DNA of 64,000 nucleotides from Psychrobacter urativorans (GCF_001298525.1 NZ_CP012678.1:186001-250000), one strand, 5' to 3'. Shown: positions 1 to 9,763, counted from the stretch's first letter. The notes: a model not told the origin generated them from the letters alone. Made by a program: numbers and translations.

Positions 1-2
1 TT

Positions 3-113
3 TTATTAATAAGATTAAATCTTAGTCAGGAATGGATAGTTATGGCAGATCGCTATCCGTTTAAGGCGCATGAGAATGTGGGAATAGAGGAATTGGTTGA
101 GACTGGTTTATAG
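3..113 (+). CDS. C-terminal end of an unidentified protein (partial)
   Basis: An open frame enters from the left edge and ends at the TAG at 111-113, giving about 36 residues that finish with ENVGIEELVETGL. The last 23 residues could also start at the internal ATG at 42. The fragment is too short for a family to be recognised. It lies 36 bases before the DUF924 gene on the same strand, so the two could be co-transcribed. Confidence that it is coding is moderate; no function is proposed. Confidence 0.4.
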   Translation, partial: LLIRLNLSQEWIVMADRYPFKAHENVGIEELVETGL

Positions 114-149
114 TAGAGTTAACATTTAAATCTTAGAAAAGAGCGGTTT

Positions 150-689
150 ATGTACAGAGAGATATTGGATTTTTGTTTTAAAGAGGTGGGTAGTCAAAAA
201 TGGTTCGATAAGGATATAGGGCTAGATGAAGTTCTCAGAGCGCACTTTGTCGATATCCTAAAACAAGCCGCGGCGGCAGAGTTTTATACTTGGCGCAGCA
301 ATCCTCAAGGACGCTTAGCTGAAATAATCATATTAGACCAATTTTCACGCAATATTTACCGTCATACTGCAAAAGCTTTTGCTCAAGATCCCATGGCACT
401 AACTTTGGCTCAAGAAGCGGTGGCAGCGGGCACCTTACAAAAATTAAAGGGTCTAGATGAACGCAAGTTTCTGCTAATGCCTTATATGCATAGCGAATCA
501 AAGTTAATTCATCAACAAGCTGAACAATTATTTAAACATTATACCAATGAAGAAATATATGGTTCTGAGATTAAACACAAAGTTATCGTAGATTGCTTCG
601 GTCGTTACCCACACCGTAATGAAATCCTCGGACGGACTTCTACTGTCGAAGAAATAGAGTTTTTAACGCAACCTAATTCATCGTTTTAA
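150..689 (+). CDS. DUF924 family protein
   Basis: A 179-residue protein that reads throughout like the DUF924 (TPR-like) family. It has the N-terminal LDFCFKEVG...WFDKD segment, the LAEIIILDQFSRNIYR motif at about residues 55-70, and the KFLLMPYMHSES motif at about 108-119. Length is normal for the family. Biochemical function is not established; the fold is an alpha-helical TPR-like solenoid and the protein is expected to be cytoplasmic. The ATG is preceded by GAGCGG as a plausible ribosome site. The next gene, DUF488, follows after about 110 bases on the same strand. Confidence 0.85.
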   Translation: MYREILDFCFKEVGSQKWFDKDIGLDEVLRAHFVDILKQAAAAEFYTWRSNPQGRLAEIIILDQFSRNIYRHTAKAFAQDPMALTLAQEAVAAGTLQKLKGLDERKFLLMPYMHSESKLIHQQAEQLFKHYTNEEIYGSEIKHKVIVDCFGRYPHRNEILGRTSTVEEIEFLTQPNSSF

Positions 690-802
690 GCAATAAATGA
701 GTAGCGTAAATAAGAATTGAAATTAAGGTTATAAAACTAATATTATGGACGGGAAGGTTCATGCATTCAAATATTAGCCTTTGATACTGAAAGGATTCTA
801 TC

Positions 803-1174
803 ATGATATCAAAAATTAAAATCCGAAGAGCGTATAGAGAAAAAGGAAAAGATGATGAATATTGCATACTGGTTGACCGCTTATGGCCTAGAGGGATAAA
901 AAAAGAAAACATAAGTTATAGCTGGTGGCCAAAAGATATAGCGCCATCTGATAAACTTAGAAAATATTTTAATTACGATAAAGATAAGTTTACTGACTTT
1001 AAGAGATTGTATAAACAAGAATTAGACGACAATGAAATGAACGGTGAGTTTCTAGATATGATAAAAGCTCAGCTTGAAAAACATAATGTTACTTTGGTTT
1101 ATGGCGCAAAAGATGAAGATTATAATCAAGCAGTCGTGTTAAAAGAATGGATTGAAGAGAAATTAAATTTATAA
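803..1174 (+). CDS. DUF488 family protein (YeaO-like)
   Basis: A 123-residue protein of the DUF488/YeaO family. It carries the characteristic VDRLWPRGIKKE motif at about residues 24-35, the WWPKDIAPSDKLRKYF segment after it, and the TLVYGAKDEDYNQAVVL motif near the C terminus. Family members are small cytoplasmic proteins of uncertain role. AAAGGATT upstream of the ATG is a suitable ribosome site. A strong terminator hairpin follows 26 bases after the stop and separates it from convergent cysE. Confidence 0.88.
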   Translation: MISKIKIRRAYREKGKDDEYCILVDRLWPRGIKKENISYSWWPKDIAPSDKLRKYFNYDKDKFTDFKRLYKQELDDNEMNGEFLDMIKAQLEKHNVTLVYGAKDEDYNQAVVLKEWIEEKLNL

Positions 1175-1200
1175 AAATACTTTGCTAGAGTTATCATTAA

Positions 1201-1243
1201 AAAAGCCCGAAGCCAGTTAATATCAATTGGCCTCGGGCTTTTT
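1201..1243. terminator. bidirectional rho-independent terminator between DUF488 and cysE
   Basis: AAAAGCCCGAAGCCA pairs with the downstream TGGCCTCGGGCTTTTT arm around a short AT-rich loop. A-runs and T-runs on both sides make it usable in both directions. It sits between two convergent genes. Confidence 0.85.
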
Positions 1244-1320
1244 AGTTTTATAATATAGCTAATAAGCATGGATTTACATACAAGCATCATTCATTCATTA
1301 ACTAGCTAGTCCTTTGATAT

Positions 1321-2214
1321 CTACTTCTGCTCAGAGGCTATTTCATCCATATCACTTTGCCCAATCACATCAATATCTTCTAAGCACAATTTATCATACT
1401 CTTTTTTGCAAAAATCAGGATCAATCTTGCACATTGCCGCCTGCAATTGATCGAGGCGAGTTTCAGATTGTTGAATATGTTCAAGCATTTTTGCAAATGC
1501 TTCCGCCACTGGGTCTTGTGAAGAGGGATCGATACCGTAAGCCTGAAAAGCGGTGTCGCGGGCGCTGCTGCGAGTTACTTTTCTATTTGGCGTGATGGCT
1601 GCTTTTTCTTGTGGTTTGTTCTCATCAACTTTGGCAGTAATTGGGTTGCCTTTTTCATCATGATGATCTGATATCATGCGTGCGGCACTACCGACCATCG
1701 TTGCACCCGCCGGTACTGCTTTAACGACTACCGCATTCGAGCCAATCTTAGCGCCTTTACCCACCGTAAATGGTCCTAACACTTTGGCGCCCGCACCGAC
1801 AATAACGCCATCTTCTAGGGTTGGGTGACGTTTGCCATTATTCCATGATACACCGCCGAGAGTGACGCCATGATATAAAGTCACGTCATTGCCAATCTCA
1901 GCCGTCTCACCGATAACGACGCCAACGCCATGATCGATAAAAAAGCGCTTGCCAATCTTAGCCGCAGGGTGAATTTCGATACCGGTAATAATGCGGGAGC
2001 CGTAAGAGATGGCACGCGCCGCAAATTTTTGGTCGTGCTCCCACAAACAGTGCGCCCCACGATGTAAAATAAGCGCATGAATACCAGGGTAGGTCAGTAG
2101 AACTTCCATACTATTGCGCGCAGCAGGATCACGAGTGAATACGGCATCGATATCTTCTTTTAAGTCTTTTTTGATGCGAGTAAGCGATTTAAACAAGGCA
2201 GTTGGCAATAACAT
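1321..2214 (-). CDS. cysE: serine O-acetyltransferase
   Basis: Makes O-acetyl-L-serine from L-serine and acetyl-CoA, the first committed step of cysteine synthesis in the cytoplasm. The 297-residue protein has a helical N-terminal region ([21 protein letters not shown]) followed by a left-handed beta-helix of hexapeptide repeats at about residues 75-180. This includes [37 protein letters not shown] and [20 protein letters not shown]. The histidine and aspartate of IDHG match the catalytic loop of CysE/EpsC enzymes. A C-terminal tail of about 110 residues, polar and predicted flexible, is longer than in Bacillus or Escherichia forms. It lies alone on the minus strand, convergent with DUF488. 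Confidence 0.93.
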   Translation of the reverse strand: MLLPTALFKSLTRIKKDLKEDIDAVFTRDPAARNSMEVLLTYPGIHALILHRGAHCLWEHDQKFAARAISYGSRIITGIEIHPAAKIGKRFFIDHGVGVVIGETAEIGNDVTLYHGVTLGGVSWNNGKRHPTLEDGVIVGAGAKVLGPFTVGKGAKIGSNAVVVKAVPAGATMVGSAARMISDHHDEKGNPITAKVDENKPQEKAAITPNRKVTRSSARDTAFQAYGIDPSSQDPVAEAFAKMLEHIQQSETRLDQLQAAMCKIDPDFCKKEYDKLCLEDIDVIGQSDMDEIASEQK

Positions 2215-2397
2215 AAAGCGTCCTATCGTATTTTTGATGACAATATTTTTAGTTATAGCAGCTTTGCATCATAAAATATAGCGATGAGTGTTAAATAAAA
2301 CCAGATTGGCAGTGAACAGTAGTTTTTTTATGCTAAAGGTGATCGTTTACGTCCGCAATACTGCCACATAGATTCCAATTCGTTTTTACTGCCACAT

Positions 2398-2838
2398 CTA
2401 GCCGTTGATAGTATATTTTAACAGCTCAACAACTTGTTCAGGCGTTTGCGCCCATGCCATTGCTGCTGCGTCCACTTCTTTTAGCGGATGAATAATGTCA
2501 TCAGCATGCAGCGTGATATATGGTTTGCCCAAAGCTGCACAACAGCCGGCATCAAATGCTGCATTCCACTGCTTATACTTATCACCAAAACGAATAATAG
2601 CAATATCGCATTTTTGTATCAGATTTTTGGTACGAATCGAATTGACCTTCGACGACTTATGATCGCGCCAGAATGCATTCTCGTCTTTACCCAGTACATC
2701 ACCGGCTGCGTCGCTGGCTTCGTGCTCAGTGACGGCTGATGTGAACTCAATATCAAGACCATGTTCTGTAGCACCTTGAATGATTCTCTGACGCCAGTCG
2801 GTGTGAATTTCACCAGATAAGTAGACTGTCCATTTCAT
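2398..2838 (-). CDS. YtoQ family protein
   Basis: A 146-residue protein matching the YtoQ family (TIGR03646 type): MKWTVYLSGEIHTDWR at the start, KSSKVNSIRTKNLIQKCDIAIIRFGDKYKQWN in the middle and a nucleoside-deoxyribosyltransferase-like fold implied by these motifs. Function is unknown. A longer reading frame extends 16 codons upstream. I chose the internal ATG because AGGAGCT lies 8 bases before it and because the family begins with MxWxVYLSGEIH. It is monocistronic, with no obvious partner. Confidence 0.85.
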   Translation of the reverse strand: MKWTVYLSGEIHTDWRQRIIQGATEHGLDIEFTSAVTEHEASDAAGDVLGKDENAFWRDHKSSKVNSIRTKNLIQKCDIAIIRFGDKYKQWNAAFDAGCCAALGKPYITLHADDIIHPLKEVDAAAMAWAQTPEQVVELLKYTING

Positions 2839-2973
2839 AATTAGCTCCTTTTTAATATTACATCGTATGCAATTGCTCGCTAACAATCGCTGTTATTGCT
2901 CAGTTTATAAAAAATAATCATTATTAAGTAATGCATGTAGCGTGCGCTAGTATATCAGGCATCGTTAATAATA

Positions 2974-3003
2974 CAAAAAACTTGGCGACTTAGGTTTTTT
3001 TAG
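2974..3003 (-). terminator. possible terminator after trmJ
   Basis: An A6 run, a short stem and a T7 run form a weak hairpin just 3' of the trmJ stop on the minus strand. The stem is mostly A-T pairs, so confidence is low. Confidence 0.35.
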
Positions 3004-3014
3004 GCTGCGTAGCT

Positions 3015-3917
3015 TTATTCTTTTAAAAGTTTGGCTACCAAAGCACTGAGCAGTTGATACTCTTTTTGGTCGAGTTGGATACGTGAACCAAGTCGAGATA
3101 AGCGTGACGGCAATGATTTTAAATGTTCCGCATCCGCCAGACCACGCTGAACCATCAGTTCCGTAGTACGTTTCGTCAATTGTTGCAATTGCTGTTGAGT
3201 GATGGCAGGCTCATCCCATTGCTGACGCACATAGGTATTTAACAGCAGTGGGGTTGTTGCATTATCTGTATTAGTCGTTGCCTCTATTGTGTCTTTATTA
3301 TCGAGACTAATTCGATGAGGCATAGAGGGAATATGCGTCTGCGTATAAGCAAAGATAAAGCTGGCAATCACTTGCACGGCTGATGCGACATTGAGCACAG
3401 GATAAGCAGGATTGGCATCAATCTGAATATGATAATCAGCGTATGCTAGTTCTTCATTGGTCAGACCACGATCTTCACGACCAAATAAAAGGGCAATATT
3501 GGGCGCTGTATTCATACCATTTTGCTCATTAATAGCACTTTGCTTATCAATAAAGTCTAGCATGATTTTCGCTGCTTGCGTTGGAGTCACCACTGGACGT
3601 GGCAAATGGCGACTGCGACTACTGGCAGCAAAGACCAACTGGCAATCTGCAATAGCAGATTCTAGCGTAGGCGTAATTGTTGCTGCTGCTAACACCTCAC
3701 CGCCACCAGCGGCATGCGAAATACTGGTCTCGTCAATCGGGAGCTTGGGATTAACAACCGTCAGCCGTGACAAGCCCATGGTATGCATTGCCCGTGCAGC
3801 TGAACCAATATTGGCTGGCAAGGTGGTATTCACCATGACGACTTGTAGGCAGGATAAGTAGTCACTTACCATAGTATTTGCTAAGATGGAAGCTGATGTT
3901 GATAAAGTACGACTCAT
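3015..3917 (-). CDS. trmJ: tRNA (cytidine/uridine-2'-O-)-methyltransferase TrmJ
   Basis: A SPOUT-class RNA methyltransferase that 2'-O-methylates position 32 of several tRNAs using S-adenosylmethionine. Diagnostic parts are VMVNTTLPANIGSAARAM (residues 28-45, motif 1), LLFGREDRGLTNEEL (about 163-177, motif 2) and PVLNVASAVQVIASF (about 193-207, motif 3), which together build the trefoil-knot cofactor site. The C-terminal approximately 70 residues match the TrmJ extension. At 300 residues it is slightly longer than the Escherichia protein, owing to a threonine/asparagine-rich insert around residues 210-225. It follows the HPt gene by 33 bases and is probably co-transcribed with it. Confidence 0.92.
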   Translation of the reverse strand: MSRTLSTSASILANTMVSDYLSCLQVVMVNTTLPANIGSAARAMHTMGLSRLTVVNPKLPIDETSISHAAGGGEVLAAATITPTLESAIADCQLVFAASSRSRHLPRPVVTPTQAAKIMLDFIDKQSAINEQNGMNTAPNIALLFGREDRGLTNEELAYADYHIQIDANPAYPVLNVASAVQVIASFIFAYTQTHIPSMPHRISLDNKDTIEATTNTDNATTPLLLNTYVRQQWDEPAITQQQLQQLTKRTTELMVQRGLADAEHLKSLPSRLSRLGSRIQLDQKEYQLLSALVAKLLKE

Positions 3918-3950
3918 TATTATGATAGCCCTGTTTTTCTAGCTCGGTTT

Positions 3951-4355
3951 TTATAGCGCTAAGCGTTGATAAATCTGTTGTTCGACATGGTGTAGTGCTT
4001 CTGATAAATGTTCAATAACGGTAGCTGAATGACTGATTTGATGAGCACGGCAGGCTTCTTGTAATTGTCCACTGAGAGTTACTAATTGCGTGGCGCCTAA
4101 ATTAGCACTGGCACCTTTTAGCGCATGAGCCGCCTCAAAGCCATTCGCATTATCACCAGCTACTTGAGCGACACGCAGACTATCAATACGTTTTTGGCTA
4201 TCCGTAAGATAAGTCTGCACTAAGTCTGCAAAGTCTTCTTCCAGCAAGTCGCGCATCTCTTCAAACTGTTCGTGATTGATGACCTCATGAACAGGATGGC
4301 TGTCCATAGAATGGCTATCCATGTTTTGGTTATGATTAAGATGAGTGTCGTCCAT
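3951..4355 (-). CDS. orphan HPt (histidine phosphotransfer) domain protein
   Basis: A 134-residue protein made of a histidine/methionine-rich N-terminal tail of about 30 residues and one HPt four-helix domain. The phosphorylatable histidine is in AHALKGASANLGA (about residues 78-90), the standard HPt signature. HPt proteins relay phosphate between hybrid kinases and response regulators. No kinase or receiver gene is adjacent. It sits 41 bases after dnaE and 33 before trmJ on the same strand, which suggests a dnaE-hpt-trmJ transcript. Its cognate partners must be elsewhere in the genome. Confidence 0.85.
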   Translation of the reverse strand: MDDTHLNHNQNMDSHSMDSHPVHEVINHEQFEEMRDLLEEDFADLVQTYLTDSQKRIDSLRVAQVAGDNANGFEAAHALKGASANLGATQLVTLSGQLQEACRAHQISHSATVIEHLSEALHHVEQQIYQRLAL

Positions 4356-4396
4356 GACTAAGTTTCCAGTAATGTAAAATGGGTGGGTGTAATCAA

Positions 4397-7300
4397 TCAG
4401 CTGTAATGAAAATGTAAGTTCTCTACGCTAATCATATTCTTTAACTGTTGTAGATTATCATCATTAGGATAGATGCGCCAATGTTCAGACAGTCCGACAT
4501 TGGCAATACCGTAATCCTCATACACACTCAGCCCGAGTGGGGTACAGTTGTCGTTGATTGAGGCGTCTGTATTACTCAGCGCATTATTGGCATAGCCTTG
4601 CTCAATATTGCTTTGACTGACAGTATATTGATGCATATCTTTTTCTAATGCTAATAAATCATTACCATCTTCATCGTACAAACTGCCACCAGCAGTATTA
4701 TCATAATAATCGTTAGCGCTGCCATTGCCATTACTTTGCTCGTCCTGATCGTTGTCAAACGCTAGGCGCGGTGCCGGTATTAAGTCCGCTTGTGCTGATT
4801 TAAGTAGGGGCTGTAAGCGCGTGAGCAAATTAATATCATGACCATGAATTTTGATGCTGATTTTTTTGAGCCAACGCAGGCGTGCATCGACGATGGTCAG
4901 AGCATTATCAAGACGGGCGAACAGACGACCATCGCGTTCACGGATACTGCCTTTAATAATGACCACTTCATCAATTTTTAGCTGCTCTTTGACGCGATTA
5001 AAGCGCTCAGCGTAACAGCTAACTTCCAGTCTTGAGGTACCATCATCTAAGATAATGACGTTACGATTACCAAAGTTTGCGATGTCGATAATTAAGCCCG
5101 CAAAATAGCAGCTACCGTTATAGCCCGTATCCGCCAGTTTATCTAAGCGTGCGCCTGAAGTATAACGCTTCAGTTCTTCTAGATATTCATTAATCGGATG
5201 ACCCGTTAAGTATAATCCTAAAGTATTCTTTTCGGCTTTTAGGCGGTGTTTATCACCCCAAATCAGCTTTGGCGTCATGACTAGAGGAGGCGCCGCAACG
5301 ACACCGTCCATTTCACCAAATAAATCCATCATACCGATTTCTTTATTTTGGCGGTCTTGCTCAGCCGCCTGCACCGCGCTTGGCAGCTGGCTCATTAATG
5401 CGCCACGAATCTCGTATGCTTCGTCGCTTGGTAAGTCAGGACGCAAGGTTGCGGCAAAGTCATCAAAACACCCTGCATTTACTAATGCTTCAAGCGTACG
5501 CTTATTCACTTTTTTGATATCAACACGACGGCAAAAGTCATATAAATCTTTAAAATATCCGTCACGACGACGCGCCTCAACGATAGATTCAACCGCACCT
5601 TCACCCACGCCCTTAATAGCACCCAAACCATAAATAATATTGGTCGGCTGATCCGCAACAAAGTGCCATTCACTACGATTCACCGATGGATTAACCACGG
5701 TTAAACCGAAGTTTTCACGGCAATCGTTAATAAAGAACACCACATTATCCGTATTATTCATATCGGATGTTAATACTGCCGCCATAAATTCAGCAGGGTA
5801 GTACTGTTTTAAATAAGCCGTTTGATAAGCAAGCACACCATAAGCAGCAGAATGTGAGCGGTTAAAACCGTAGCCGGCAAACTTTTCCATCAAATCAAAC
5901 ACGCCACCTGAGGTAGCTTCATCAATACCTTGCTCAGTGGCACCAGTGACGAAAATATCACGCTGCTTCGCCATCTCTTCAGGTTTCTTTTTACCCATAG
6001 CGCGGCGAAGCATATCCGCGCCGCCCAAGCTATAACCCGCCATTACCTGCGAGATTTGCATGACCTGTTCTTGATAAACAATAACGCCGTTGGTATTTTC
6101 TAAAATTGGTTCAAGATTGGGATGGTCATAAATGACTTCCTCGCGACCGTGCTTACGGTCGATATACATCTCTACCATACCGGCATCGAGTGGACCGGGG
6201 CGATACAGCGCACACATGGCGATAACATCTTCAATATTGGTTGGCTGCAACTTAGCAAGGTATTTTTTCATACCCATACTTTCTAGCTGAAATACCGCGG
6301 TCGTTTTGGCATCTTGCAAGAGCTTATAGGCATTAGCGTCATCTAATGGCAAATCTTCTAATACCAATTCAGCCACACCTTCTTTCGCGCGGCGCTGATT
6401 GATATTTTTGACCGCTGCACTGATTACCGTTAAGTTACGCAAGCCCAAAAAGTCAAACTTTACTAGACCAACGGCTTCGACGTCATCTTTGTCAAACTGA
6501 CTGACGCGGTGACCGTCATCGTCACAATAAATAGCGCTAAAATCAGTAATTCTGTGTGGCGCAATCAATACACCGCCCGCATGTTTACCGACGTTTCGGC
6601 AAATACCTTCAAGCTTAATCGCCATCTCCCAAATCTCAATGGCATCTTCATAATCCATATTGTCAGGGTTGGAGATTAAGTCTTTAAGCTGTGGTTCTTG
6701 TTCAAGTGCTTGACTGAGCGTAATCCCCGGTGTTTTAGGAATGAGCTTCGACATTTTACTGGCAAGAAAGTAGGATTTACTTTGAGCGCGCGCTACATCT
6801 CGTACCACAGCTTTCGCTGCCATTGTACCAAAGGTAATAATTTGCGACACCGCTTCACGACCATAGGTTTGCGCCACATAATCAATAACGCGATCGCGCC
6901 CTTCAATACAAAAGTCAATATCAAAGTCGGGCATGGATACCCGTTCAGGGTTTAAAAAGCGCTCGAATAATAAGTCGTAATGGATAGGGTCAAGGTCGGT
7001 AATATTGAGCGCATAAGCGACTAGCGAACCTGCACCGGAACCACGACCAGGACCGACTGGTACGCCATTGGCCTTTGCCCAGCGGATAAAATCCATAACA
7101 ATTAGGAAGTAACCAGGGAAGCCCATTGATAGGATAACCTTCAGCTCATACTCTAAACGCTCATCATATCTTTGGCGTATATCACTCCAATTATCGCTGC
7201 GTGCCTCAACTGGGAATAGTTTGTCTAAACGATGTTCAAGCCCGCGCTGCGACTCTAGGCGAAAAAAAGATTCAGTCGTTTCACCTTCAGGTACTGGAAA

Positions 7301-8125
7301 CTCTGGTAAGACGTTAATGCCAAGCGTTAAAGTCACATTACAGCGCGTTGCTAAGCGTAAAGTATTGTCAATAACCTGCGGAATATCAGCAAATAATTGC
7401 TGCATTTGCGTTTGAGTTTTTAGGTACTGGGCATCGGAATAAGTTTGTGGACGATTTTGATCAGCAAGTACATAAGAGCCAGCGATACAGACCCGCGCTT
7501 CATGGGCATCGAAATCATCTTGCTCTAAAAACCGCACATCGTTATGCGCAATGATAGGGATATGATGCTTAGCACCTGAGTGAATCACTGCCTTAATAAA
7601 GGCATCTTCGCCCGTACGATTGGTGCGCTTGATCGCAAAATATAAGCGGTCGCTAAATGCTGCTTGCCACTCTGCAAGCAATTCATCAGCTTTTTCCGGC
7701 ATTGAGCCAACCAATGCTTGCCCAACATCAGACTTTTCAGTAAATAAGACTATGACGCCTGCGGCATGCTCTAAAATATGGCTACGTTTAATAACAGGAG
7801 TACCATGGTTGACAGGATCAGCACGACCTTCGGTAAAGCCAAGCGACACGATACGGGTAATATTTTGATATCCCTCATTATCCATCGCCAGCAGAGTTAA
7901 GCGTGTGTCTTCATTGTCCATAATGACTTCGCTGCCGATAATGGGCTTAATACCGGCACCTAAGCAAGCACGATAGAATTTTACCGTGGCATAAAGGTTG
8001 GATAAATCTGTCAATGCAAGGGCGCGTTGATTGTCAGCCGCTGCTGCTTTAACCAATGGCTTGATGCGCACGATAGAATCGGTAATCGAATATTCGCTGT
8101 GAATGCCGAGGTGTACAAATGCCAT
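4397..8125 (-). CDS. dnaE: DNA polymerase III alpha subunit
   Basis: The replicative polymerase subunit. It begins with the PHP domain (FVHLGIHSEYSITDSIVRI). The C-family palm follows, with PVGPGRGSGAGSLVAY, the MPDFDIDFC pair of catalytic aspartates near residue 400 and the third aspartate in VKFDFLGLRN near 555. The tandem helix-hairpin-helix region (AIKGVGEGAVESI) and the OB fold (YFAGLIIDI...) come next. At 1,242 residues it exceeds the usual approximately 1,160-1,190. The extra length is an acidic, Asn/Asp-rich stretch near the C terminus (about residues 1110-1200, including DNDQDEQSNGNGSANDYYDN). The very C terminus, expected to contact tau, is still present. HPt and trmJ genes follow closely. 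Confidence 0.96.
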   Translation of the reverse strand: MAFVHLGIHSEYSITDSIVRIKPLVKAAAADNQRALALTDLSNLYATVKFYRACLGAGIKPIIGSEVIMDNEDTRLTLLAMDNEGYQNITRIVSLGFTEGRADPVNHGTPVIKRSHILEHAAGVIVLFTEKSDVGQALVGSMPEKADELLAEWQAAFSDRLYFAIKRTNRTGEDAFIKAVIHSGAKHHIPIIAHNDVRFLEQDDFDAHEARVCIAGSYVLADQNRPQTYSDAQYLKTQTQMQQLFADIPQVIDNTLRLATRCNVTLTLGINVLPEFPVPEGETTESFFRLESQRGLEHRLDKLFPVEARSDNWSDIRQRYDERLEYELKVILSMGFPGYFLIVMDFIRWAKANGVPVGPGRGSGAGSLVAYALNITDLDPIHYDLLFERFLNPERVSMPDFDIDFCIEGRDRVIDYVAQTYGREAVSQIITFGTMAAKAVVRDVARAQSKSYFLASKMSKLIPKTPGITLSQALEQEPQLKDLISNPDNMDYEDAIEIWEMAIKLEGICRNVGKHAGGVLIAPHRITDFSAIYCDDDGHRVSQFDKDDVEAVGLVKFDFLGLRNLTVISAAVKNINQRRAKEGVAELVLEDLPLDDANAYKLLQDAKTTAVFQLESMGMKKYLAKLQPTNIEDVIAMCALYRPGPLDAGMVEMYIDRKHGREEVIYDHPNLEPILENTNGVIVYQEQVMQISQVMAGYSLGGADMLRRAMGKKKPEEMAKQRDIFVTGATEQGIDEATSGGVFDLMEKFAGYGFNRSHSAAYGVLAYQTAYLKQYYPAEFMAAVLTSDMNNTDNVVFFINDCRENFGLTVVNPSVNRSEWHFVADQPTNIIYGLGAIKGVGEGAVESIVEARRRDGYFKDLYDFCRRVDIKKVNKRTLEALVNAGCFDDFAATLRPDLPSDEAYEIRGALMSQLPSAVQAAEQDRQNKEIGMMDLFGEMDGVVAAPPLVMTPKLIWGDKHRLKAEKNTLGLYLTGHPINEYLEELKRYTSGARLDKLADTGYNGSCYFAGLIIDIANFGNRNVIILDDGTSRLEVSCYAERFNRVKEQLKIDEVVIIKGSIRERDGRLFARLDNALTIVDARLRWLKKISIKIHGHDINLLTRLQPLLKSAQADLIPAPRLAFDNDQDEQSNGNGSANDYYDNTAGGSLYDEDGNDLLALEKDMHQYTVSQSNIEQGYANNALSNTDASINDNCTPLGLSVYEDYGIANVGLSEHWRIYPNDDNLQQLKNMISVENLHFHYS

Positions 8126-8234
8126 AGAGAACTCTTACTGATTAAATCAAAAAGGAGGGTAAGACGTTAAGACAAGGATGTAAATATAGAAATCTACTAT
8201 CTAATAATTCATGGATTATTAGGCTACCTAAACA

Positions 8235-8264
8235 AAAAATAAGGCATTGATAGCCTTATTTTTA
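8235..8264. terminator. terminator-like hairpin upstream of dnaE
   Basis: AATAAGGC and GCCTTATT arms separated by seven bases, with an A-run before and T-run after. It lies in the 378-base gap between the dadA-like gene and dnaE, about 110 bases before the dnaE start. No gene is seen in the gap; this hairpin and the next are its only clear content. Confidence 0.5.
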
Positions 8265-8444
8265 ATCTTTATCTTAGGTGGTAATCATAGCATTATTTAG
8301 CCTCTACAGCCACTTATTCAGTGACGTAAGTATGGTTAGTTTAGCTACATAATAAATGGCATAGAAATAATATTTACTGAAAATAAGAGTGGTTCTATAG
8401 CAGGTTTAAGCAGATCGTTACCTTGTTAAGATATAAAAGGTATT

Positions 8445-8486
8445 AAAAAAGCCCTTTATATCATAACAATATAGAAGGCTTTTTTG
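8445..8486 (-). terminator. terminator of the hydroxyproline operon
   Basis: AAAAAAGCC...TATAT pairs with ATATA...GGCTTTTTT. It lies 18 bases after the last gene of the minus-strand operon and should end its transcript. Confidence 0.75.
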
Positions 8487-8503
8487 ATACTAACAATAAT
8501 AAC

Positions 8504-9763
8504 TCAATGAGATTTTTTACTAAAACGATCAAGCTTATAAGCTTTAGGGTCAATAGTGTGTGGATCGTCAAAATAGTACTCTGCAGTCATCCGTGCACTT
8601 ACGACTGATTGAGTCAAACCTAAATGATGATGACCAAAGTTTAAAAACACTCGCCCGATTCTATCAATGACTGGCAAAGAATCCACTGTCGTTGGTCTAA
8701 AGCCCATCCACGGCACACTATCATCGGTATTTAATGGTGTTTTTAGCATGGGTTGTGCATGTTGCAATAGCTTGTGTGCGCGCTGCATATTAGGCGGTGC
8801 GTCAAGCCCTGCGTATTCCACTGTGCCCGCTAGGCGTAAGCCACCTTCCATAGGAGTCATAATAAAATGCCGATCCAAACTCGATACCGACATGTTTAAG
8901 CGCTTGCTCTCATGCGGCAGCATTAAATGATAACCGCGCTCGGTATCCAATGGCACTTTAACGCCCGTAAGTTGTTTGGCTAATGCTTTTGAGTAAGCGC
9001 CTGCTGATAGGACAACTTTAGAGGCAATAATATCGCCGTGGTTAGTCTTTAAGTGAATACCGTCCTCGCTTGGCACAGCTTCAAGCACGCGGCAATGCTC
9101 AATGATATGACCTCCAAGCTGCCTAAAGGTGTTAGCAAGACTATCGTGAATGGCTTGCAGATTGGTAAAATGTCCAGTCTCGGAGAAATATAGAGCATCG
9201 AGTTTACTGTTGTCCAAGGCGGGCTCATACTCTGCAATACCTTCTTTGGTTAGCAGATGATTGACCACCCCAACATCATTAAGACGTTTACCATAATCGG
9301 TTAGTATCTTGAGATTAGTGGGGTGCTCTATGGTTAATAGTGAGCCGCTGGTATGCACCCACTGATTTAGCTGAAATTGAGTTGCAAAGTTTTGCCATGC
9401 CTCTAAGCTGCTTTGATTTAGGCTTAATATCGCCTTATGAATACGGTCAAAAGGCTCAGAGCGCATATTTAACAAGAGCTGTAGCGCCCACGGCATCAAA
9501 CGTGGAAGATAGCGCCAATCTAGCCGTAGCGGTCCAGTAGGATTAAGCAGCATGGCGGGAATATGACGTAACATGCTAGCGTCAGCAACGGGGAATACCT
9601 GCTCGGTTGCTAAATGTCCTGCGTTACCTGATGAGGTACCCTTACATATCTCATTGGCTTCGAGTAGGCATACCTTTACCCCACGCGCCTGTAGCGTTAC
9701 CGCCGTCGTTAAACCAATAATACCACCACCAATAATGTGTATATCGAATTCTTGAGTATTCAT
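8504..9763 (-). CDS. FAD-dependent D-amino-acid dehydrogenase (DadA family), copy 1
   Basis: A 419-residue DAO/DadA-family flavoprotein. The N-terminal Rossmann motif IHIIGGGIIGLTTA (about residues 8-21) binds FAD, GTSSGNAGHLATEQV follows, and the C terminus has the FLNFGHHHLGLTQS motif. In this setting it probably oxidises cis-4-hydroxy-D-proline to 1-pyrroline-4-hydroxy-2-carboxylate, passing electrons to the respiratory chain. I chose the internal ATG because a GAGAG site precedes it and the flavin motif follows directly; a longer frame adds 29 unlikely residues. It is the last gene of the operon and is closely related to the copy at 14098-15351. The two share even the TTGAGAGCACTTATG start region, indicating duplication. 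Confidence 0.85.
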   Translation of the reverse strand: MNTQEFDIHIIGGGIIGLTTAVTLQARGVKVCLLEANEICKGTSSGNAGHLATEQVFPVADASMLRHIPAMLLNPTGPLRLDWRYLPRLMPWALQLLLNMRSEPFDRIHKAILSLNQSSLEAWQNFATQFQLNQWVHTSGSLLTIEHPTNLKILTDYGKRLNDVGVVNHLLTKEGIAEYEPALDNSKLDALYFSETGHFTNLQAIHDSLANTFRQLGGHIIEHCRVLEAVPSEDGIHLKTNHGDIIASKVVLSAGAYSKALAKQLTGVKVPLDTERGYHLMLPHESKRLNMSVSSLDRHFIMTPMEGGLRLAGTVEYAGLDAPPNMQRAHKLLQHAQPMLKTPLNTDDSVPWMGFRPTTVDSLPVIDRIGRVFLNFGHHHLGLTQSVVSARMTAEYYFDDPHTIDPKAYKLDRFSKKSH

